DNA of 5,294 bases from Bacillota bacterium. Its GTDB lineage: Bacteria; Bacillota; Dethiobacteria; Dethiobacterales; Dethiobacteraceae. The position numbers were made by a program, and so were the translations under genes. This document shows, piece by piece, positions 1-4,926 of the stretch (within the stretch, counting starts at the first letter, position 1; each line of letters starts with the position of its first letter). The notes under the pieces are model-generated. The model had not been told where the DNA came from. It saw only the letters and a list, made by a program, of their open reading frames with translations, and ran no database searches. The stretch spans positions 1 to 5,294 of the forward strand of contig DUUE01000463.1 of assembly GCA_012841735.1 (NCBI GenBank), read 5' to 3'.

Positions 1-1
1 G

Positions 2-436
2 ATTGCCGATGAACCCACCACCGCCCTTGATGCCACCATCCAGGCGCAGTATATTGCCCTGTTTAAAGATGTGCAGAAAAAAACAAACGTGGCCATCATT
101 TTTATCACACACGATTTCGGTGTGGTGTCAAGGATGTGTCACCGGGTAGCCGTGATGTATGCAGGCAAAATTGTGGAAACAGCCCCCACAGAAGTAATAT
201 TCAGACAGCCGCGGCATCCTTACACGGCAGCATTGATTAATTCAGTTCCCAGTCTGGACCGGAGAGTGGAACGGCTCTACTCCATTGAAGGGCAGCCGCC
301 GTCCCTCATGAACCTGCCGCCGGGCTGCCGTTTCTGTCAGCGCTGTCCGGAGGCCACAGATATCTGCCGGGAGCGGGAACCGGAAGAAAAGATTATTGGC
401 CCCGAACATTCTGTGTTTTGTTGGAAGGTGAGCTAA
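2..436 (+). CDS. Oligo/dipeptide ABC transporter ATP-binding protein, DppD/OppD type (3' part only)
   Basis: This is the C-terminal 144 residues of an ATPase that would power uptake of short peptides (or a related solute such as nickel chelates) through an inner-membrane ABC importer. The reading frame is open from base 2, so the gene begins outside the window; relatives are about 320-340 residues, so over half is missing, including Walker A and the signature motif. The visible part opens inside Walker B (IADEPTTALD) and continues with the H-loop (ITHDF, His at visible residue 37). It ends in the oligopeptide-transporter C-terminal domain (HPYTAALINSVP, then GCRFCQRCPEATDIC). Cysteines at visible residues 109, 112, 115, 122 and 140 resemble the C-terminal cysteine set that ligates a [4Fe-4S] cluster in mycobacterial OppD; cluster binding here is inferred. 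Its stop codon directly abuts the ATG of the partner ATPase, as expected for a co-translated DppD-DppF pair. The transported substrate cannot be told from the ATPase. Confidence 0.93.
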   Translation: MADEPTTALDATIQAQYIALFKDVQKKTNVAIIFITHDFGVVSRMCHRVAVMYAGKIVETAPTEVIFRQPRHPYTAALINSVPSLDRRVERLYSIEGQPPSLMNLPPGCRFCQRCPEATDICREREPEEKIIGPEHSVFCWKVS

Positions 437-1414
437 ATGGCGGAAGTATTATTGGAAGCACAAAGCTTGACCAAACATTACCCGGTAATGAAAGGGCTGC
501 TGCGAAAGATTGTAGGCACAGTAAAGGCCATTGACGGAGTATCTTTTCAGATTGAACGCGGCAAGACATTAAGCCTGGTAGGTGAATCGGGTGCGGGAAA
601 GACCACCACTGCCAAGGCAATACTCCTGCTGGAACAGCTCACGGCAGGCAGCATTCTCTTTGAAGGCAAAGATATTTGCCAGTTTGCCCCTTCCCGCCTG
701 AAGACGGAATACAGGCCCAAGGTGCAGGCTGTTCAGCAGAACCCCTGGAGTTCCATGAACCCGCGCATGCGTGTCCGTGATATTATTGCAGAACCCCTGG
801 TTGTGAACACGCGTCAGAAAAAAAAGCAAATTGACGAGCGCGTGGAGGAACTGCTGGAACAGGTTGGGCTAATGCCGGAATGGGCGGAACGCTACCCCCA
901 TGAATTTTCCGGCGGGCAGCGGCAGCGCATAGCCGTGGCGCGGGCCCTGGCGCTTAACCCCAGTCTCATTGTTCTGGATGAGCCGGTTTCAGCCCTGGAT
1001 GTTTCCATCCGGGCGCAGATAATGAATTTGCTGAAAGATCTCCAGGACATGTATAATCTATCCTATCTTGTCATTGCCCATGACCTGGCCACTGTTCGCT
1101 TTATGAGCCACAGTGTGGCCATCATGTATCTGGGCCGGATTGTGGAGTATGCCGAGGTGGAGGATTTGTTTACCAACCCGCTGCACCCCTACACACGGGC
1201 ACTTATTTCTGCATCGGTTATGACCGCACCGGAAGAGGAGGAGAATGACGACGGCAGGATTATCCTCAAAGGGGAAATGACGTCCCCCATCAACCCTCCC
1301 TCAGGGTGTTATTTCCATCCCCGCTGTCCATCGGCAACGGACAAATGTGCCGTGGAGGCGCCGGAGCCAAAGTTTTACGGGACACATTATGTTACCTGTC
1401 ATCTCTGCGAATAA
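437..1414 (+). CDS. Oligo/dipeptide ABC transporter ATP-binding protein, DppF/OppF type
   Basis: This 325-residue ATPase is the second nucleotide-binding subunit of a peptide-type ABC importer and would sit on the cytoplasmic face paired with the upstream DppD-like subunit. All motifs are present in order: Walker A GESGAGKTT (49-57), Q-loop near Q100-Q101, signature FSGGQRQR (157-164), Walker B LIVLDE (177-182), D-loop SALD (185-188) and H-loop H215. The family C-terminal extension follows (HPYTRALISA, about 250-259), then a cysteine cluster at C291, C297, C304, C321 and C324, similar to that of its partner and possibly an Fe-S site. The length is complete for DppF/OppF. The ATG follows the upstream stop with no gap and has a good Shine-Dalgarno (AAGGTG, 425-430) inside the end of the previous gene, which suggests translational coupling. 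A strong hairpin 12 bases after the stop marks the operon end. The substrate is not identifiable. Confidence 0.96.
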   Translation: MAEVLLEAQSLTKHYPVMKGLLRKIVGTVKAIDGVSFQIERGKTLSLVGESGAGKTTTAKAILLLEQLTAGSILFEGKDICQFAPSRLKTEYRPKVQAVQQNPWSSMNPRMRVRDIIAEPLVVNTRQKKKQIDERVEELLEQVGLMPEWAERYPHEFSGGQRQRIAVARALALNPSLIVLDEPVSALDVSIRAQIMNLLKDLQDMYNLSYLVIAHDLATVRFMSHSVAIMYLGRIVEYAEVEDLFTNPLHPYTRALISASVMTAPEEEENDDGRIILKGEMTSPINPPSGCYFHPRCPSATDKCAVEAPEPKFYGTHYVTCHLCE

Positions 1415-1426
1415 AATTTATACCCC

Positions 1427-1458
1427 AAAGCGCCGGAGGATTATTGCTCCGGCGCTTT
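1427..1458 (+). terminator. Hairpin terminator after the peptide transporter operon
   Basis: A perfect 12-bp stem is formed by AAAGCGCCGGAG (1427-1438) and its reverse complement (1447-1458), with an 8-base loop. It starts 12 bases after the stop of the DppF-like gene and lies just before the next promoter. The right arm ends in only three T residues and no long T tract follows. It is therefore either a moderate intrinsic terminator or a 3'-end stabilising hairpin. The AAA on the left arm would give a similarly short T tract on the other strand. Confidence 0.72.
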
Positions 1459-1479
1459 GCCGTCGGCATGATTGACGGC
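1459..1479. repeat. Inverted repeat overlapping the -35 box of the modE-like promoter
   Basis: GCCGTC (1459-1464) and GACGGC (1474-1479) form a perfect 6-bp inverted repeat with a 9-base spacer. The right arm covers most of the TTGACG -35 element at 1472-1477. This is a possible operator for the regulator gene. It could also be a minor second stem after the terminator, because it starts on the next base. Confidence 0.35.
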
Positions 1480-1500
1480 GTTATTGGCAGCTGATATAGT
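1472..1500 (+). promoter_or_regulatory. Predicted sigma-A/sigma-70 promoter of the modE-like gene
   Basis: The -35 box TTGACG (1472-1477) is separated by 17 bp from the -10 box TATAGT (1495-1500). A TG at 1492-1493, one base before the -10, makes it an extended -10 promoter. Transcription would start near 1507, leaving a leader of about 117 nt before the ribosome binding site. A TATAAT at 1501-1506 directly after the -10 has no -35 at normal spacing. The promoter lies immediately after the transporter terminator, so it separates the two units. Confidence 0.7.
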
Positions 1501-1506
1501 TATAAT

Positions 1507-1623
1507 GCCAGCTTGTCCGCAGAAGAGAAATACGGGACGCCTGCCTGGCGGAAGGTTGGCGCGGGAGACAGGTTAATCCGGTACAACCCTGGAAAAGCCG
1601 GTGTAAACGGGTAAAATAGCAGT
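1507..1623 (+). promoter_or_regulatory. Long, possibly structured 5' leader of the modE-like gene
   Basis: About 117 nt lie between the predicted transcription start and the Shine-Dalgarno, with no ORF I can support. Short complementary segments are visible: GTCC (1515-1518) with GGAC (1535-1538), CGCC (1538-1541) with GGCG (1547-1550), and GGTTG (1554-1558) with CAACC (1584-1588). GGTT (1571-1574) with AACC (1585-1588) competes with the last of these. CCG (1598-1600) with CGG (1608-1610) is a further small stem. The competing pairings could allow switching, but each stem is short. I compared the leader from memory with the Moco and cobalamin riboswitch cores and found no convincing match. 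Confidence 0.25.
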
Positions 1624-1630
1624 AGGGGTG
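1624..1630 (+). promoter_or_regulatory. Ribosome binding site that sets the modE-like start
   Basis: AGGGGTG is a near-perfect anti-Shine-Dalgarno complement placed 6 bases before the ATG at 1637. The in-frame GTG at 1628-1630 falls inside this motif, so it is part of the binding site and not the start codon. Confidence 0.7.
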
Positions 1631-1636
1631 ATTCTG

Positions 1637-2038
1637 ATGCAAGCAGGTAAAAAAAATACAGCTTTCCTGCAATTGCGGCCGCGCTGCAGGATATGGCTGG
1701 ATAACGGACAGGAATCGGTTTTTGGGGATGGCAGGATGATCCTGCTGCAGGCCATAGAAGAGTGCGGCTCCATTAACCAGGCCGCCGCCAAGCTGAATAT
1801 GTCCTACCGGGCGGCGTGGGGCAAAATCAAAGTAATGGAAGAACGCCTGGGTTTTAAAGTAATACATAAGTATGTCGGAGGGGCGGCCAGCGGGTCTGAA
1901 TTGACAGAAGAAGCAAAGAGACTGATGGCCGCTTATTCCGGTTTGACGGCAGAAACCGCCAGGGCAATGGAAATAGCTTTTCAGAAGCATTTCAGCGCTT
2001 TCCTGGCTGCCTGTAAAGGCGAAGGCCACAAAAAGTAA
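1637..2038 (+). CDS. ModE-type winged helix-turn-helix regulator without molybdate-binding domain
   Basis: This 133-residue cytoplasmic DNA-binding protein matches the N-terminal, LysR-like winged-helix domain of ModE. The core runs from about residue 16 to 100: an entry strand (RCRIWLDNGQESVFGDGRMILLQAI), the helix-turn-helix (GSINQAAAKLNMSYRAAWGKIKVMEERLG, given here only as landmarks at 44-72), and a wing followed by a dimerisation helix (LTEEAKRLMAAY, 89-100). E. coli ModE is about 260 residues because it carries two C-terminal Mop-like molybdate domains; none is present here, so metal sensing, if any, must happen elsewhere. The ATG at 1637 is chosen over the GTG at 1628 because of the AGGGGTG spacing. 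The gene has its own promoter and sits 212 bases before a molybdenum hydroxylase gene whose promoter carries a ModE-shaped inverted repeat, which makes that operon its likely target. Regulator identity is strong; target and signal are inferred. Confidence 0.9.
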   Translation: MQAGKKNTAFLQLRPRCRIWLDNGQESVFGDGRMILLQAIEECGSINQAAAKLNMSYRAAWGKIKVMEERLGFKVIHKYVGGAASGSELTEEAKRLMAAYSGLTAETARAMEIAFQKHFSAFLAACKGEGHKK

Positions 2039-2087
2039 GCACAGGTGAAGAACATGCGGGAAGGAATAATTTGCCACCGGGAAAGTA

Positions 2088-2099
2088 TGCCTGCAGGCA
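2088..2099. repeat. Short perfect palindrome between regulator and hydroxylase promoter
   Basis: TGCCTGCAGGCA is a 12-bp self-complementary sequence centred about 30 bp upstream of the -35 box at 2122. TTGCC at 2071-2075 also pairs with GGCAA at 2096-2100, giving an alternative 5-bp stem. It could be an upstream protein-binding site or part of the 3' end of the modE-like transcript. No T tract follows, so it is not a convincing terminator. Confidence 0.35.
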
Positions 2100-2108
2100 A
2101 TATACTGG

Positions 2109-2132
2109 CGCTATGCTAATATTGACATAGCG
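2109..2132. promoter_or_regulatory. Candidate ModE-type operator over the -35 box of the hydroxylase promoter
   Basis: CGCTATG (2109-2115) and CATAGCG (2126-2132) form a perfect 7-bp inverted repeat with a 10-base spacer, 24 bp in all. Known ModE boxes are about 24 bp with outer half-sites of the CG(C/T)TAT ... ATA(A/G)CG kind, as I recall the consensus, and this site has the layout CGCTAT-N12-ATAGCG. It contains the TTGACA -35 element (2122-2127), a position normally associated with repression by blocking polymerase. The upstream ModE-like protein is the obvious candidate binder. Confidence 0.6.
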
Positions 2133-2150
2133 GTTGCGTCCGGATATAAT
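2122..2150 (+). promoter_or_regulatory. Full-consensus sigma-A/sigma-70 promoter of the hydroxylase operon
   Basis: TTGACA (2122-2127) and TATAAT (2145-2150) match the consensus at all twelve positions with the ideal 17-bp spacing. Transcription is expected to start near 2157, giving a 5' leader of about 94 nt. An unregulated promoter this strong would be costly for a metalloenzyme gene, which fits the operator-like repeat over its -35 box. The leader contains a run of eight T residues (2188-2195) and the palindrome at 2201-2224. Confidence 0.85.
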
Positions 2151-2200
2151 AGCAACAGATTTAAACCGCCGGTATCCCGAAAGTTTATTTTTTTTATTAC

Positions 2201-2224
2201 CATTATGCTTAATTAAGCATAATG
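2201..2224. promoter_or_regulatory. Perfect 24-bp palindrome in the leader of the hydroxylase gene
   Basis: The left half CATTATGCTTAA (2201-2212) is followed directly by its exact reverse complement (2213-2224). As DNA it is an ideal site for a symmetric dimer; as RNA it would form a 10-bp hairpin with an AAUU tetraloop ending 10 bases before the ribosome binding site. It has the same 24-bp length as the inverted repeat at 2109-2132 and shares TATGCT in the left half and CATA in the right half. Centre-to-centre distance is 92 bp. It may be a second operator for the same regulator or a translational control hairpin. Confidence 0.6.
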
Positions 2225-2233
2225 CTCAAGGCG

Positions 2234-2241
2234 AAAGGAGA
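2234..2241 (+). promoter_or_regulatory. Ribosome binding site for the GTG start of the hydroxylase
   Basis: AAAGGAGA lies 9 bases before the GTG at 2251. No in-frame ATG offers a better-placed start, and translation from this GTG gives the exact N-terminus expected for the ferredoxin-like domain (V-K-L-T-V-N-G-K). Confidence 0.8.
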
Positions 2242-2250
2242 GATAGCTGA

Positions 2251-4926
2251 GTGGGTGTAAAGCAAGTAAAACTGACAGTCAACGGCAAAGCATACCAGGT
2301 GGTGGCGGACGAAGACTTAACCCTGCTTGATCTGCTGCGGGACGAGCTTCATCTCACCGGGGCAAAGCAGTCCTGTGACAAAGCGGGCCAGTGCGGTGCC
2401 TGTACCGTGATCATGAACGGGAGGGCAGTCAGGTCCTGCCTGGTGAAAGTCGGCAAACTGGACGGTGCCGACGTAATCACGGTAGAAGGGCTTGGTACAC
2501 CGGACAATCCCCATCTGATCCAGGAAGCATTTGTCCTGGCGGGGGCAATCCAGTGCGGTTTCTGTACACCGGGAATGATTATGGCAACAAAGGCATTGCT
2601 GGACAAAAACAATGACCCGGATACGGAGGAAATCAAAAAAGCGCTCCGCGGCAATCTTTGCCGCTGCACCGGGTATGTGAAAATTATTGATGCGGTTAAA
2701 CTGGCCGGGCGTTTTCTGCGCGGCGAAATCACACCGGACGAAGTACGGCCCGATCCGGACGGCCCCAAAGCGGGCGTATCGCATCCGCGCCCCTCTGCCC
2801 TGGAAAAAGCCTGTGGCACGGCGCGTTACACAGCGGATTATGTGCTGCCCGGTGCCCTGGAGCTGGCGGCTGTACACAGCCCTTATCAACACGCCATTAT
2901 CAAAAAGATTGATTTTTCCGCTGCAGAAAAAATGCCCGGTGTTGTGGGCTTTATGACGGCCAAAGATATTAAGGGGACAAACAGGCTGGTTTTAAACACC
3001 AATGACCGTCCCCTGCTGTGCGAAGACAGGGTACGCAGCTTTGGCGATCCCGTTGCCGTTGTCGCTGCACGGACACGCAAAGAAGCCAGGGAAGCGGCCA
3101 AGGCTGTCAAGGTGGAATATGAACCGCTGCCTGTTTTAACTTCCCCTGAAGAAGCGCTGGCGGAGGATGCTCCCCAAATCCATCCTGACAGGCCGAACCT
3201 GTGTTTTACCCATCCACAAATCAAAGGGGATGCAAAAGAAGCGCTTCAGAAAGCGGCGGCTGTTGTGGAAGGCCACTTTAAAACTCAGATTAATCACCAG
3301 GCGCCTCTGGAGCCCGAAGCAAGCGTTGCTTACCTGGAAGAAGAAGACGACGGGGATGTCCAGCTGGTGGTTGTCGGGCGCAGTATCAATATTCACAAGC
3401 ACCTGTCAACACTGCAGGATGCCCTCGGGTATGAAAATATCCGCTATGAAGAGGCCGTCTCCGGCGGACAGTTTGGCATAAAAGTGGAAATAACTTCGGA
3501 AGGGATAGCGGGAGCGGCTGCCCTGCACTTTAAGCAGCCTGTCCGTTATATTCCCAGCCTGGAAGAATCAATGTGGCTCACTCCCAAGCGCCATCCGTAT
3601 GATATGAAGGTGAAGCTGGCTGCGGACAGCGAGGGGAAACTGACAGCCTACGAGATTGATTTTACGGTGGACAACGGGGCGTACCACTCAAACGGCGACG
3701 TCATTATTAACCGCTCGCTGCGCATGCTGTCCGGTTCTTACAATATTCCCAACGTACATGCCATGTCACGCCTTGTTTATACAAACAACCCCTGGGGGTC
3801 TTCAGCACGCGGTGCCGGTCCGCCGCAAACCAATTTTGCCCTGGAATGTGCAGTAAATATGCTGGCCGACAAAATGGGGATAGACCCGCTGGAATTCAGG
3901 CTGAAGAATTCCCTGCAGCCGGGACTAAGTAAATCAACAGGCACTGTGGTTACCGAATGGCCGTTCCCTGTTGTCTGTGAATCACTTAAACCGCATTATG
4001 AAAGAGCAAAACGTGAAGCAAAACAGCACAAAGACGGCACGATTGTACGGGGCGTCGGCATTGCTGCCGGTTCTTTCGGCATCGGCAGCCCCGGGGATAA
4101 AGCCATTGTTTCAATTGAACTTGATCCGGATGGTGGTGTAACTGTCTACGCCGCTGTTGCCGACCCCGGCGAGGGGAATGAATCCATGCTGACACAATTG
4201 GCTGCAGAAGTTTTGAAGCTGCCGCTCCATAAAATACGCCTGGTCACTCGTGATACCGACCGGACTACGGCCACCGGACCGGCGGCAGGCAGCCGCATGA
4301 CTTATATGTGCGGCGGAGCGCTGGTGGATGCGGCAAACCAACTGAAAGCAGCCATGGCAGAATGCGGTGCCACCTGCCATGACGACCTTGTCAGGGCCGG
4401 GAAACCGACCCGCTATACCGGAACGAAAGCAACTCTGCAGTCAGGACCGCTGGATAAGGAAACCGGGCAGGGTTCGGCATATGAGTCCGAAGTTCATGCC
4501 CTCCAGATGGCCGAGGTGGAAGTGAACAAGGAAACGGGCGAGGTCAGGATTATCAAGATGACCACGGCTGTTGACAGTGGTCCTGTCATTAACCGGCTGA
4601 ACTATGAAGGACAGCTGGAAGGTGGCGCCGATATGGGAGCCGGTTTTGCCCTGCGCGAACAGTTCATTGCGCAGGAAACAAAAGACTGGGTTACTTTTAA
4701 GTTCCCCACCATGAAAACAGCTTTCCCCATGGAAGCAGTAATCACGGAAACTCCCCGCCAGAGGGGAACTCTGCACGGCAGCACAGGTGTGGGTGAAATG
4801 ACCATGGTTCCCACTGCGCCCGCCGTCATCAGCGCCATCTACGATGCCATTGGAGTCTGGATCTGCGATCTGCCGGCAACCCCAGAGAAAATTAAAGCTG
4901 CCTTGAACGATGAGATCCGGAAATAA
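2251..4926 (+). CDS. Molybdopterin-dependent aldehyde oxidoreductase-like hydroxylase, Mop type (xanthine oxidase family)
   Basis: This 891-residue cytoplasmic enzyme of the xanthine oxidase family would oxidise an aldehyde or hydroxylate a heterocycle with water-derived oxygen at a Mo-molybdopterin site, passing electrons through two [2Fe-2S] clusters. Domain order: plant-ferredoxin-like domain (about 1-80; C42, C48, C51, C63), helical [2Fe-2S] domain (about 85-160; C102, C105, C137, C139), aldehyde oxidase a/b hammerhead (about 183-290), then the Mo-binding domain to the C-terminus. Mo-site landmarks are GGQFG (405-409), RGAGPPQ (520-526), GEG (640-642), GSRMTYMCGG (680-689) and the catalytic glutamate E849 in GVGE. 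Single-chain layout, length and absence of FAD resemble Desulfovibrio gigas aldehyde oxidoreductase (907 residues). Oddities: the first cluster motif is C-x5-C-x2-C where C-x4-C-x2-C is usual, and the glutamine of the GQG motif is glutamate (E641). V412 and A522 replace pocket residues of purine enzymes, arguing against xanthine dehydrogenase. The substrate and electron acceptor are unknown. It is expressed from the consensus promoter at 2122-2150. Confidence 0.95.
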   Translation: MGVKQVKLTVNGKAYQVVADEDLTLLDLLRDELHLTGAKQSCDKAGQCGACTVIMNGRAVRSCLVKVGKLDGADVITVEGLGTPDNPHLIQEAFVLAGAIQCGFCTPGMIMATKALLDKNNDPDTEEIKKALRGNLCRCTGYVKIIDAVKLAGRFLRGEITPDEVRPDPDGPKAGVSHPRPSALEKACGTARYTADYVLPGALELAAVHSPYQHAIIKKIDFSAAEKMPGVVGFMTAKDIKGTNRLVLNTNDRPLLCEDRVRSFGDPVAVVAARTRKEAREAAKAVKVEYEPLPVLTSPEEALAEDAPQIHPDRPNLCFTHPQIKGDAKEALQKAAAVVEGHFKTQINHQAPLEPEASVAYLEEEDDGDVQLVVVGRSINIHKHLSTLQDALGYENIRYEEAVSGGQFGIKVEITSEGIAGAAALHFKQPVRYIPSLEESMWLTPKRHPYDMKVKLAADSEGKLTAYEIDFTVDNGAYHSNGDVIINRSLRMLSGSYNIPNVHAMSRLVYTNNPWGSSARGAGPPQTNFALECAVNMLADKMGIDPLEFRLKNSLQPGLSKSTGTVVTEWPFPVVCESLKPHYERAKREAKQHKDGTIVRGVGIAAGSFGIGSPGDKAIVSIELDPDGGVTVYAAVADPGEGNESMLTQLAAEVLKLPLHKIRLVTRDTDRTTATGPAAGSRMTYMCGGALVDAANQLKAAMAECGATCHDDLVRAGKPTRYTGTKATLQSGPLDKETGQGSAYESEVHALQMAEVEVNKETGEVRIIKMTTAVDSGPVINRLNYEGQLEGGADMGAGFALREQFIAQETKDWVTFKFPTMKTAFPMEAVITETPRQRGTLHGSTGVGEMTMVPTAPAVISAIYDAIGVWICDLPATPEKIKAALNDEIRK

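Noticed and set aside
1479..1503. Possible ModE box in the modE-like gene's own promoter
   Set aside because: CGTTAT at 1479-1484 looks like a left half-site, but the expected right half-site at 24-bp spacing is not there (TAGTTA at 1497-1502). One half-site alone is too weak to call autoregulation.
1507..1623. Known Moco or cobalamin riboswitch in the modE-like leader
   Set aside because: I could not find the conserved core elements of either class as I remember them. Only short generic stems are visible, so it is kept as an unclassified leader.
1628..1636. GTG at 1628 as start of the modE-like gene
   Set aside because: The GTG is part of the AGGGGTG Shine-Dalgarno, which is ideally placed for the ATG at 1637.
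1481..2077. A 198-codon open frame on the - strand opposite the modE-like gene
   Set aside because: Its translation is rich in cysteine, proline and arginine with no recognisable domain, and it lies antisense to a well-supported ModE-type gene. It is a shadow of that gene's codon use.
2071..2100. Terminator for the modE-like gene at TTGCC...GGCAA
   Set aside because: The stem is only 5 bp with a 20-base loop and no T tract follows. The nearby T run at 2188-2195 has no stable stem directly before it.
2317..2892. Overlapping - strand open frames (191 and 156 codons) opposite the N-terminal part of the hydroxylase
   Set aside because: They are fully contained in a strong + strand gene with intact motifs, have low-complexity composition, and have no ribosome binding site or promoter that I could support.
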